Source: Heterotrichella gracilis
Taxonomy: Eukaryota; Sar; Xanthophyceae; Tribonematales; Xanthonemataceae
Direction: 5' to 3'
DNA length: 64,000 bases
Assembly (NCBI GenBank): GCA_032358255.1
Contig: JAULBX010008883.1
Span: forward strand, 1 to 64,000
Position numbers and translations under genes: made by a program. Within the stretch, counting starts at the first letter, position 1, and every line of letters begins with the position of its first letter. Under the pieces are notes generated by a model. It did not search any database. It was not told the DNA's origin and saw only the letters and a program-made list of their open reading frames with translations. This document shows positions 1 to 11,647 of the stretch, piece after piece.

Positions 1-855
1 TGTTCAACTTTAAAACCTTGTGAAGGCAACCCTATACCCCAAGGTGTGCAATCATGACCCATTTGGCATATGGTACAAAACCATAGTGCTAGGGACCTCC
101 TGTACTAAAAAAATCAATAGTTCCCACTTTTGTTTAGGGGTGATGGGGGGGTGCCCTTGAAAAAATTCGAGGGCAAAACTGAAAAGCCGTGTATTTAGGT
201 ATTTTGAGAGGTTGTTTGATCAACTGAACAGTACCAGAAGAAACTGCAGGTGTAATTGTCATATTAACACCTCTAGGAGTAGTTGTAATTGCCTTGGGGG
301 TATTGCAGTAGTTCCAGCCGTATGCATTCATGGTGATATATTAGGGTGTAGGGTTAAGGGCAAAACCCTAATGATATCTATGGTCTGAAAACGTTTTACT
401 ACTGGCCCCTGTATGTACTGCATAATATGTAAGCTGTGTCTTGCAAGCCAATGTAGCCGATTAAAACAGACTCTTGCTGTAGAGAAACGCTGACAAACTT
501 GCCTTGACCAAACGTTGTTCCGTGAGCTGGCTGTAGTGCACTGATGGGTTATGCAACCAATTCGGTCATGAATTACCTGCACTTGTTGAGCGCCCTGTTG
601 CTACAGTAGCTGGTGTAGCCACAGCATCGCCAAGACCCATGCCCTTGTCCCTGTTGGACAGCAGCTGCACCGACGGGCCAGCAACGCCTTCCTCTGCAAG
701 TGGATGATAATGCACCCTCCAACCTGCACCAGGGGTGGGGCCCTGATCAATCGTGGTGCACCTCGTGCAAACTTTGTTGGCAGCTTGAACAGCAAGGGGC
801 GGCCACCCCGGTCTCTTGTGCACACAGAATACAACCAAAGTCCACACAAACTCAC
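1..855. other. No clear gene; possible 3' end of neighbouring gene
   Basis: Bases 1-565 show no convincing coding exon. The stretch 566-855 on the minus strand stays open in one frame and could hold the last exon of the unrecognised gene to its right, but two other frames are equally open after plausible acceptors near 810-825. I could not choose between them. Confidence 0.4.
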
Positions 856-1880
856 CCCTGGGCGCGTAGTACTCCCAGCCGCACTTGTACACCACCTTGA
901 CAAGCCCCAGGGTCTCCACAAAGTAGTCAAGCTCCTGCATCTCCTCTATCGATGACGGTTCTTGAAAGGCAGCAACAGGAACAGTGCCCTGGATCCCAGC
1001 ACATTTGGCGAGCTCCTGCTGCAACCACTCGCAAGTCTTGTCTACATCTGTAAATGGGCACTGCAAGCGACAAAACAATGGGTTGAACATACAAGCGAGA
1101 ACACCCAATGAAGTTGCATACACACAACCTACGTCAAGGTATGCCACCAACCCAACAGAAACTATGTGTATGGCTTCGTTTTAGCATAAACAAACCAAGG
1201 TACCCATCGCTACATTGCGCATGTGGTAACTTGTGCGCTCTGTATCAGGCCAAATTAAGTACCTATACTCCTTCAGGTCGAGTCAGCGTTCAAGGTAGGG
1301 AAAAAGCGAAAACTACGCAGAGCGGTATGCATCCTAAGTGCAAGAGCTTGAACGTACCGTTGTAAACCCATCATCATCATCATCATCATCCTCCTCCTCC
1401 TCCTCCGCCGCCTCCTTGAGCCGCTTTGACGCCGGCTCAGCAGCTGGATCGACACTGGGTCCACCTGTAGTGTTGCAAACAGCTGCAGCGAGGACGGGCG
1501 CAGGAGGCGTATTGTAGGAGGCTTGCCTCAACAAAAGCAGCAAGCACTGTCAGCTTGAGCTCAGCCCTTGGGCATGCCTCAAGCAGGCAAGGTAAGGCCA
1601 TATGCCAGCAAGAACTAAAGCTTATGCACTGTTATCAAGGTACGGGGCTGTGCAGAACATACTGGCACACAGATACAGTGGATCTGAAGGCATTTCTGCA
1701 AGTGGGCCATTGTGGCAAGTCGAGCCCTGCTACCACAGTGAGGACACTGGTCCCCTCAAAGTAAGCAATTGGAAAAACGAAGGGGACAGTTGTGACAGTA
1801 CCAGCGTCCTTGACACGCAGCAGCGGAACTAGCTCGGCAAGTTGGTTGTGCAGCACTTGAGATAGGTTACCATACCTCGC
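856..1880 (-). CDS. Unrecognised multi-exon gene with acidic tract (partial)
   Basis: I do not recognise the product. Two exons are well supported: 1526-1358 and 1060-856. The first ends with a lysine/arginine patch (SKRLKE) followed by five Glu and seven Asp and then a GTACGT donor. The second encodes a Cys- and Trp-containing segment (CPFTDVDKTCEWLQQEL, then ELDYFVETLGL and CGWEYYAPR) and ends at a GTGAGT donor in phase 1. The join between them is in phase 0. A third likely exon lies about 1880-1650 (YGNLSQVLHNQLAELVPLL and TVTTVPFVFPIAYFEG), after an acceptor needing phase 2, but its 3' border was not found. The acidic run is encoded by (GAG)n and (GAT)7 repeats, so its length is probably variable. 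A basic patch next to an acidic run is common in nuclear or nucleolar proteins; that is inference only. Start and stop are unresolved. Confidence 0.45.
1366..1406. repeat. Trinucleotide microsatellites (CAT)n and (CTC)n inside an exon
   Basis: Adjacent trinucleotide runs, about seven CAT units followed by CTC/CCT units, read on the minus strand as poly-Asp and poly-Glu codons of the unrecognised gene. Confidence 0.8.
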
Positions 1881-2839
1881 TGTGCCCTGGCGATTCCGTC
1901 TCCACTTTCCAGGGGGCATTGGGGTGTGGTTAGACTCTGATGAGTCCTCCCCCGGCGGTCTGAAAGTGTGCAGGTGGGTGTGCCTGAATTAAGCATCACC
2001 CTCCATTGGAACATCACCCTCCATCTGAGTTGGGTGATGGATGTGGCAACGCAACCAAAGAAAAGTACCAAGTGAAGAGAATTTGACGTGTAATACAAGG
2101 TCACTGCTGTGGGTTCACTTGTACGGGGGCGCTATATAGCGCAGCTGCAATGGCAGAGCCGCTAAGGACGAGTATGAAAGCGCTGCAGAACACGCCAACC
2201 TGCAAAGGTGAAGCGTGCCAAGCGGCTCAAAGCGGGTCAAACCAGGGTCAAACCAACGTGGAATGTTTTGGTGTGCATACATATGCATGCATGCATGTAT
2301 GTGTACCTTTCAGGTCACCGACTTCTACACTACCTCGACTGTGGTAACACAACTGTGCAGTTGCCACCGTTTGTGACAACGTCACAAGATCTGTTCGCTG
2401 AAACTTTCAGTGAAAGTTTTGGTTTGACCCAGCACCCCACCTTCGTCATATTTTCCAAGGGGCGAAAGCTGGACAAAAGAAAATAAACACCACAGGCGTG
2501 CATAAGGCGGCATAGCAATTACACCCTAATTCAGGGTCTCTAATTCAGGGTCCCTAAACCCTACGGTTAGAGTTCACCTTGGCAGCAGGATCAGAACCTT
2601 AGGCAGCAAACATGAATCCCTGAACTGGGATGCTTTGGGCAACCAACGACTTCAATCTGCCGCAGACTAGATTCCAACTGTGAGCTACAGAGTTTCATGG
2701 CATGCGCCAGATTAACCGCTCCTGCTTTGGCCTACCAAAGTAAACAAGGCGTTGCCAGACTAGCATTTGCTAACACATGAGTCAACACTGCAATGCTGCA
2801 TTTAGTAACAATTGTTAGAACGGCACAGTGTCTACAGTG
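1881..2839. other. Intergenic, no gene seen
   Basis: No exon with coding character and splice signals was found. The stretch includes a short palindromic GCATGC/ATGCAT-rich patch near 2277-2300 and TTAGGGT-like fragments near 2525-2570. It is probably 3' flank of the lipase gene plus the start region of the gene to the left. Confidence 0.5.
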
Positions 2840-3712
2840 TCACAGCGTTGGGTACTGTGCAGCAAAGACGCCTGGCTGGTAATGGTCCGCACAGCCGTGC
2901 TCGTCCCACGTGAGGTTGCTGATGGGCGCCATGTTGCGGTCCTCCAGCAGCAGGCTGTTGTGCAGCCAGATGCCCCAGTCCACATGGATGTACTCCAGGA
3001 GGGGGAACAGTGCAGGCACCAGGTCGTACTCGTTCATCACCTGCGCCAAGATCGAAGAGGGGGGGTGGAATGTCCTACTATTACCAGCCATAGAATACCC
3101 TTACTCAGGGTATGACATGATTATGGTGCAATGGCTGGTACTACATAGAATCGAGCCAGGATCCAATGCGAGCCACAGTGCTAAGGTCATTGCGCATAGG
3201 CATGTAGGACATTGCAGCACATACTGTTATGTACATTTCTTGACCCTTCCAGCAGACACGCCAGGGATACAGGCCGCCTCCTTGCCACCATTTGTGGTCC
3301 AATACGCACAGTGCATGGTGTTCACCCTAAACAGGACCATGTGCATGTGCATGATGCACATGGCCTATGCATGGCGTATAGTGGCATGCGCATGTGCATG
3401 TGCATGGTGACATGGTTGCAAGAACCCACTGCAATCTGGCAACAGCCCATCTCACCCTGTACTGTCGCCCCACCAGCGCCTTGAACGTCTCAGCAAACGC
3501 CTGGTTGCCAACCTTGGGGGAGCCGAATGTGACGCTCAACACATCCACCGTAGGGTACTGCACAGGCAAAATCTCATTATCCCATTCGTGTGCTGACACA
3601 CAAGGCACCACAGCGCGCTCCAGTTGAACGATCAGGCCACTGGGATTAGAGCATAGATGGCCTCACTACTCAAATGCAACATTTGCGTGGACAGATTGAG
3701 CCTCCCCTTGTG

Positions 3713-3772
<60 letters not shown>

Positions 3773-6700
3773 GGTAGCCGCCCACGCCGCCCCCAGTGCC
3801 GCATACGCCCCCCCTTGACTGTGCCCCGTCACAAACACCTGATGTGCCTCCTTGCCCCCCTGCTTGCCCTCAAGTATGGCGCTGATGTTGTACTCGGGGG
3901 AGGAGGCATTGCTGGTCAATGACTTCACACCACCAAAGAAGCCGCTGTGGACCTGAAATGTTCTGCCTTTGTCAGGTTGCAAGATTCCATTTCATCATTG
4001 AGCAGTTTCTGGGTGCTGCAGCATGTCTAAGTTGGGTTCTGCGGGCGCCACCTGTGTGCGTGCATATGACCTAAAAGTTGATATTTTTGTAATATGAATC
4101 TTAATGTCGTTGGATGTGCGCCAACGAACACATCCTAATACATGCATATGGGTAGCAGGCAAGGTAAATTCTTTGCAGACGGATTACCATTGTGTATTAT
4201 CATTGCATGCGTATGACTTGATTTGATGACCATGGATTTTACTCAGCCCTAGATCCCCCCCCCACTCACCTGCGCCCCGCTGAACAGCTCAAATGCGGGT
4301 GTCTGCCCCGCGTTGTTGGTGTCAAACTTGAAATTAGTGATCCAGTCCTGGCGGGTGACAGTGATCCAGTCCTGCAGAGTAGAAAACAAAATAACGCTAA
4401 TTATATGCTGCCTGTTATTCAATGTTGAACATGTAATGTTGGGAAGAAGTTGCTGAAGAGGAGAGCCGCTGCTGCTTCCTGTTCACCATTTCCCTTGTTT
4501 TGTCGGAAAGATGCACAAGGTAGTTGACAACAACCATGGTGCTGTGGCGGATACACAACAACATTAAGATTCATATTATAAAAATATCACAAAATTCCGA
4601 TTTTAAAACGACAAAATTTTAGACTACACAAAAATATTGAATGCAGGAAAGGTTTTAAATAAGGTATTGCCCTTTCATAGGCTGACAGGCTGAGTGGGTT
4701 CACCTCTGCCACACTGGCAAGCACCTGCAAAAATAGTTTCTTCCCACCTTGGAACACCACAGCCGCTGTACTCTCCAGCGGATTCCATGCCACCGCCACT
4801 GTTGCTCCGGTGGTGGCTTCGGTGACAAGAGTTGCATTGGCAAAAGGGGCCGGCAGCGTGTTTTTGTACACCGCGCAGGACAGCTCCATGGCGGGTGCCA
4901 ACTTGCACAGGATGGGTGAGCAGGTCTGTGCCAGGCCTGACTCGGTGCTGGCAGAGCCACCTGCAGGGGCGCAGAGCACAAGGCATGGGTTGCCCTAGGC
5001 TAAGGGTTTGATGAGGGTTGGAGTAGAGTTTTGGTGGACACAGGCTAGGGATTTCAGGCATTACTTGATTGAAGGGGTGCCCGGTACATGCCGCTGATAG
5101 AGCACCGTGCGCAGGACGTGCGTAATAGATCTGGATTGCAAATCAGGTTTGAAATTACCTAGGGCAGGGCTTGGGCAGGAGAAGGGTGAAAAGCTAATTG
5201 CCTTGTGAGGGAGTCCTTGAAGTGGCAAGTCATACCTAAAACACTGTAACTTTGAATAAAGGAAATATTCAATGGGATATAATTCCTAGGTCTAGAACAG
5301 CCGGCATTGTGCCAGGCACCGCGGCCAAATATGCCAGCCCAGCATGAAATCCCTGCGCAGGGTAAGAGCACGCCCGTACCAGTGGTGTATGGGGTTGTAC
5401 TGGGGCTGGAGGTGCTGTTCCTGTTGAGCACCTCCTGGCTCAGTGTGCTCCCTGCCGCTGACAGCGCATCACGCACCTGACCCACAAGGCGCCCAATGCG
5501 GCTGCTGGACTGGTCTGCATGGGGTCAGGATCCAGAGGTCAATGATGTACCTGAGCCCCAACCTAACCTCATGTTTGGAATCGTACACCCATGGGCGGCT
5601 GCAGGTGGCTGTTGGACTGGCTCAATAAATAGTGGTGCGCAGTATGACAATAGAAACCTACAATGTGTTATGTTTGCCAGTTATTTACATTAGCGCACAT
5701 GGGTACCACAATGCAGCCTGCAGCCTCTCAGTGAGAGACAGGCATCGCCAACACAATGCATGCGTTGATGATGATGATGCAAAGCATGTCTATAAGCGTG
5801 CGCCACCCTACCTCCCGTTGGGTCAAATGCATATGAGAAGTTGTTCCCTTGCGGTGTGGGCAGGCGCTGTGTGGCCAGGCTGGCGTTTAGGGCGGTGAGG
5901 TAGCCGGGGAGGGAGGAGGGCAGGAAGGTGCCTGCCAATGCCTGGGAATCCTGAAGAGAAAAAAAGCTACCTGATTATCATTCTTCCTACCGTCCCGACC
6001 GTCGGGCCATGCGCCATGACTTAGCAGCTATTATAATCAAGTATGGCGTAATCTTGCAAGCATTTCTCGGAGTCCAAATGCGGCAATTCTCAAAACGTAC
6101 CTGTATGATGCGGGTGGCATTCAGCCTGGTGAGCGCCGCCGGCTGGTCGTAGATCGCATCGACATCCATGGCCCACACATACGGCAAATCCACCACTCCA
6201 TCATACACCCTGCTCCAGCCGTCATCTCCCACTCGGAGGCTCCCAAACAGGATGGAGCGGATGTCGGTGGACGGGTAGGTGACAGCCGCCCACACACTGC
6301 ACAGCTGAGCCAGGCCGCCTCCGCCATGCCAGCCGGTGCACACGATGCGCTTGGGATCCCCGTGGCCTGTGATGGGAAATTGCCAATAAACCCAGGGGGG
6401 TCACCCTTCAAGATCACCCTTCATAAATGACCCTTCAAAGGTGATCTATGTTATCCCGGCTGCGTATTACTGAATGATCTTGCATCACACCTCTGGAGGA
6501 GCACCATGCATGGCCATATGGCCACAGCACTGAGATTTGGCAGGGCAGCATTTACGGGTCCCAGGAGGAAATTTGAAAATGGGGATTTCCTGAATATGCA
6601 TCAGGAAGTTAACTTAGCACTTGTGTGTTTTCAGACTTCAGTAGGCTGCTGGTTAGCTCCATGCCCACCTGAGTTGACCTCGACCAATGTGGCAGTGAGG

Positions 6701-7739
6701 TTGGTAGTGTTGCCAGGGGAGGGCGTGTTGCCATTGACCAGGGGGGTGAACGCATCCAGCGCTGCGCAGGTGACACATGGCACTGCTTCTGGCGGGTACA
6801 GGCGGGACAGGAATGAGGGGGTGCCTGCAGGGGGAGGAAGCATGGAAGGGAAATAGGGTGCCATCGGTCTGGTTGCTGCCTAGTATTAGGCTGCCTGCAG
6901 CACGTGATTTCATGGCAATCATATATATATTTTAAACAGCATAGACCCATTTCCACCAGCATTATTGGACCGCGTGCCCCACACTCACTCAAGAGCACAC
7001 CAACAATCATTACAGGTACATTATTTTGTGACTCAACCATGCTACAGCACAAAGTACACTTACAGTCCACAATTTCCGCAAATATAAAACTTACTTGCTG
7101 TCATGTTCCCTTGCAGCGCATCATCTGCCACAAATGTCAGCGTGGCAGCCAGGGCGTCAGCCTGCCATGTCAGCATCACATGGCCCCCGGGGAAGGTCAG
7201 GGTGCGCTGCGTGGTTCCTGGTGGAGGGGCTGCGCTGGCGTTTGATGTGGCGGTGGTCAGGTAGTTGGCGGCTTGAGCGGACTTGAACAGGATTGGGCCT
7301 GCGTGGTGGATGGAACTGCTGCCTCGTCACCTTGTGACCACATTGTCTGCACTTGTGTTTTGTCCAGCCAGCACTGTTCAGCACTTGAGTTTGATCTGCC
7401 TGCTTTGCAGCAAGTGCACAAGGTTTGCAGCACCAAAATTCACTCTGGACAACCCTGACAGAGTCCATGTGACAGAGCCCGTGTGGGGACTACACCCTAC
7501 ACTAGGGTTTAGGATCAGAAGGTCACTACCCTACCAGCTGCTGCTGGGTTGGCCATTAAGCTCTGGATATACTGATCTCCTCCTGCACCATCAGACACCG
7601 CCTGTGCCAGCCTGCGGGCTGCTGATGCACGCATACGGCCACTGAGCAATGGTAGGTCACCTCGGTAGCTGGGGCCGGCAGCACAGGTACAGCACGCTAG
7701 TACCAGCACTTGAAGAAGTAGCACTGACAGCGCATGCAT
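2840..7739 (-). CDS. Secreted protein with two class-3 lipase domains, the first catalytically dead
   Basis: Eleven exons join in phase: 7739-7535, 7298-7095, 6824-6669, 6366-6101, 5950-5812, 5514-5380, 4960-4725, 4371-4270, 3952-3770, 3557-3456, 3040-2840. The product is 642 aa. The first ~21 residues are a signal peptide (MHALSVLLLQVLVLACC). The C-terminal domain is a fungal-type class-3 lipase (triacylglycerol or galactolipid ester hydrolase): GHSQGG nucleophile at Ser526, the FGSPKVGN strand, then Asp582 (EYDLVP) and His629 (DHYQ). The middle third repeats the fold, with IVCTGWHGGGG where GHSxGG is expected (aa 200-204) and FGSLRVGDD after it; its serine is gone, so it is predicted inactive. 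Many NxS/T sites fit secretion. Exon 8 begins with a 24-nt duplication and exon 9 ends in a CA repeat. The alternative of two separate genes is unlikely, because no start or stop codon separates the domains and every phase matches. Confidence 0.85.
3717..3770. repeat. (CA)27 microsatellite abutting a splice donor
   Basis: Uninterrupted CA dinucleotides, read as (TG)n on the coding strand of the lipase gene. The intron after exon 9 starts inside the repeat. Confidence 0.95.
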
Positions 7740-9539
7740 TAGTGTGAGTGAGAGCCTTGGCTGCCTGGGAGTGGGCCGTTGTCTGCCCATGATTGGCTTG
7801 AACCACGCTTTGTGGAGGCTACAGCGAAAATTCTCCAAGGCTCAAGCCTCTCAAAGAGTCCCACCTGGTGCAGTGGTTTGGGCTGCTGACGTATGTATGG
7901 CACCTTGCACCTTGGCTGTCCAGCAAGCACACTTGTAATTGTGATCTCTTAAACGTTCCCAAGCATGGTAAACCAAAGTCTCAAAATATGCAGGGGCTGT
8001 ACTGGGGCTTTGGTTTTGTCGCCAATAGTATTTCGAGCTCGAGGCCCAGCTGGTGAGTGAACGGTACCTCAAGATATCTTGATCATATTTGGCTAAGCTT
8101 GACAACCGACTGGGAGTTGCATCCCTTCGTGAAGTGTCAGGCCGAACGAATTGCCACTCATGACTGTTCCACAGTGGATGTATACCTACCAGAGGTCAAC
8201 ACCTAATGATTTAATTTGTAAAGCCTGTGTGTAATGGACAGGTACCTGCCAACTTCTAGAGAGGGACAGCAACTTTAGGTGCAGCACATAGGGTGTATAC
8301 CATAGTAATAGCTTGCCTTGTGTTGTGATGGTATATGGTAGAATGGTACTATTTTCAGAAGGTGCTTTTCCGGTCCACATAGTGGCGACCCAGGAAGACA
8401 GCACACAACATGCTGCCCAGGCCAGAGTGGCCAACTAGTGGCATCGCTTTAAATAATATTTGCAGCTTTGGTCGTATACACATTGAACCTGCTTGCTTTC
8501 AAAGATTATTGTGACTGCACCCTTGCTATTCAACAATAGCTATGATGATCATTCACCTCCTGGACCAGGTGTCCAATGCTGACACCTCCACCCATTGCTT
8601 TCAGTACTTGTAGCTGCACAATTTCAACCCCCACAATGGCCACATGCCCTGACCATCCGATGGCATGGGAGGGTACTGGGCAGGGGGCATGGGTGGCTGT
8701 CATTGGAGGGGGGGCATGTATGGAGAAAATTCATAGAGGCAGATGCTCATCAATGCAGCAGGTGAGGAGGGGATGGAAGAGCGCTTATGCATGGCAGCTG
8801 GGATTGATTGGGGCGGGAGAAAGCAAGGGGTACCGTACAGCTGAGCTGCACACACGTGGATAAGCTGCTTAGATGCGTGTGCACAACTGACGTGACTGGG
8901 ACTCTTGGGAAACAAGACTGGGACGCCTGTATACACAGTGGTATCAGTGCGTCAGGCACCGGACAGGTGCCATGCACGGCACATCTGAGGCTTAAACCCT
9001 AATCTAGGGTGTGCTCAACATCCACATGGTGTTTGGCCTGGGGCATACTAGACAGGTGGCTGTGCCTCCCTCTCTGCTAACTCCACTTCACCAGCGCGCA
9101 TGTCCAGGACAGGCTGCGTAATCGATTATCTACTGACTTGCCAGTCCACACGTCCCGCATTGGGTTTTTGTTAGTCCATCACAGGTCACCTTAGTCAGCA
9201 GCCATTAATGCTGCGAGTGACAAAGTGCCGCACCAGCACACAGCCCATGTACCATGTACAGGGCAGAGGCAATGCGGCAGCAGTGAGTGCACCAGGTAGG
9301 GCCATCCTCTGACTTATGCTTGCTAACCACAACACAGGCTCATATGGTATGCTATGACTGACAGCACATGTCACATTAGTAATGGCCTCGTGAGCTGTCG
9401 TGAGCTGTGCACCAACAAGACAGCCACACGCATCGCATGTGGCTGTTCTACGTATTGAGGTCATCCTGTTTGTAGGTCATCCTGTGCTTGGACTGAAGCC
9501 CAATGTGCGCCTCAGGCAGGCATCGAGTCAGGAGGCAGG
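7740..9539. other. Intergenic, no gene seen
   Basis: This is upstream of the lipase gene and upstream of the kinase fragment. Open frames here have no family motif and no matching splice signals. Nothing supports a gene. Confidence 0.5.
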
Positions 9540-10237
9540 GGGAGACATGTGAGGGGAAGCGGGATATATGAGATGCAGCGCAGGCATGACCCTGAGGAGG
9601 AGTTGCTGGAGGTGTTTACAGGCCATACTTTTGTTCAGGTGAGGCCCAGAAAGGGGCTGGGAGCAGGGGGCTGCGTGCAGGTGGGGTGACGTGGGGAGGG
9701 AGACTAGATCCCGGCGCTGAGTTGCATAATGTAATCCCCATGTCTTAATTCATGGGGGCCTCCCCGGGCGCCTGTGCTGTGGCCTGATGTCACGCTGGTC
9801 CCTGCTCCCCAGGTGCTGAGTGAGAGGGAGGTGCGGGAGCTGATGCACAGGCGGGATGAGATCCTCAGGTGAGGTGGGGAGGGAGTGTGTTGGGTTTCTG
9901 GAAAGGGGTGTGCGCGTGTGAGGAGGGGAGGGCAGGGGCTGTGTGCTGGTCGCTGGGAGGCATGTAGGGACGCTTGATGTGTGCGTTCAGTGTAACGGGT
10001 GCGAACGTCACCACTAGAATTTCCGCAGTATTGCGTGTTGCGGGCAGAACCACCAGCTGGGTGCAAAGTGCGCCAAGTAGCCCTGCCTCTTTCAAATTGG
10101 TTGGTCAACCCCTGGGCCAGCATGCCATGCAGACATTGTCTGACCTATTACCTTCTATCCCAGGTACCTTGACCAGAAGGTTATGGAGGGGGGGTATGGC
10201 AACACAGTGGTGGAGAATGCAACCCTGGGCGTCTGAG
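9540..10237 (+). pseudogene. 3'-end fragment copy of the FAM20-like kinase gene
   Basis: Three in-phase exon pieces mirror the last exons of the kinase gene at 20.7-25.4 kb. The first, about 9540-9639, encodes MQRRHDPEEELLEVF. The second, 9814-9868, encodes VLSEREVRELMHRRDEILR. The third, 10165-10237, encodes YLDQKVMEGGYGNTVVE and ends in TGA. The last two match VLSEREMREMLHRR and YLDQKVEEAGYGKTVVEH of the full gene, with the intron at the same codon and phase. No kinase core exons (the HNSDRHHGHF region) lie upstream, so this looks like a truncated duplicate. The preserved reading frame and splice sites suggest it is young or has been captured by another transcript. Confidence 0.65.
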
Positions 10238-11647
10238 CGCGCACACCTTGCCATTGGGGCTCCTTGGGAGGGAGCGAACAAGGTTGTATTACTAATAGTA
10301 CCACATGGAGGGGGGATGGCTGCAGGCTGTCTGGCGCACTGGGCCAGGGTTTGGGCATGGTATACAGTTCAAGGCTTTGCCTTGCCACCACATCAGAGCT
10401 GCCAGGGCATATGGTACCCTTTGGCAAACTATAGCATCCATGGATGGCATTCTTACTGATCTGATTCTGGGTCTGCATGCAACCCTGGATTAGACCATTG
10501 GATGAGAGCTCCTAAATTGTGGGAGAGACGCAATACTATGATATTTCACATGACAAATAATTTTTAATATTATTTAGGAAAAGCCTGAGTATCAGTTTTT
10601 TCGTGAAGGCATTTTTTATCCCTCACTGACAGGCTGGTAGGTCCAATATTGATCAAGTAGTAGCAATGCTTCGGCAGGGTCCTGGACCGGGTCCCTTTAC
10701 GTGAAGGAGTCTGGATATTTATGTTACATTATGATTAGTCAAATCCCATGTAGCATGCGGAATAGTTTATTTACCAAGTCATGTCATTGACCATGACATT
10801 GCAAGCTTGCATTAAGGCGGTGGCCGCAGTGCTTGCTAGTGCAGCAATCCCAACGTGGCACTAGATTCAGATTATAAAGCAGTACTGCTTTATAATCTGA
10901 ATCATTTTATACGCATGTTTTAATCTCATGTCTACCACAGCCCACACCTGCGCCTTGCGTTTCCCCTTCTATTTTCATCCTAAAATGACATCCCATACCT
11001 CTATGAAAGGTATTCGGGCGTGGACAATAACGCCTATGTGGCCACTACATGGCATCCTGTTTGCACATGTGCATTTTACCGCATCGGGCCACAGCAATTG
11101 CAGATGGATTGATAAGCATTGCTGTTGCTGACCATGCCCGTCCCAGTGTAAAAGCAGCACAAACTGCAGCTGTCACTCACCCCCATGGAAAAATTATCAA
11201 TCCCAAGCTCCAGCGCCCCCAAGAAAAGCAGCTGATTTGCAAAAGTACAAAACCATATTGCAGACACCCCGTCTGCTGCGCCGAGCACAAAAGCTACGTA
11301 GCAGTCAGCCCCCCCCACTGTAGTGGTGTGCAGTCAAAGTTGAATGGACGACCCCGGCGTTCAAGGTTGGCAAGGGTGCATGTGCTCTGACTACCCTCAT
11401 TGCCTCAAAGCGCCCCCCTCAATCCCCCCCTCCCCACTCGCACCACCTGCGCAACCCCCAAATGTCGCATCTTCCTGAGTGGTGATGGCTAGCACCCACC
11501 CACCGAAACCCTACCCCCCCTGCCCAACCCCTCACAACCCAAACTTCTTGTACCCAAAAAAAGGTACTTCCAGGTGCTGCACCGTGACCCTGTTCCCCAC
11601 CTGCCCTTCACCCTAGACCCTAAACCCCAGACCCTAAAGCTCTCCCC
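10238..11647. other. Intergenic, no gene seen; contains a perfect palindrome
   Basis: No exon is supported. A 40-bp palindrome sits at 10864-10903. The C-rich tract about 11395-11550 is the 3' flank of the SNF2 helicase gene, with telomere-like CCCTAAA fragments near 11610-11640. Confidence 0.5.
10864..10903. repeat. Perfect 40-bp palindrome
   Basis: Bases 10864-10883 (GATTCAGATTATAAAGCAGT) are followed without spacer by their exact reverse complement at 10884-10903. The symmetry stops on both sides at A10863/A10904. Confidence 0.95.

Noticed and set aside
3711-3770. CRISPR-like or satellite array
   Set aside because: It is a simple dinucleotide run with no spacers. No spaced direct repeats of CRISPR type were seen anywhere.
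2840-7739. Two separate lipase genes
   Set aside because: The exon phases run through without a stop, start or signal peptide between the domains.
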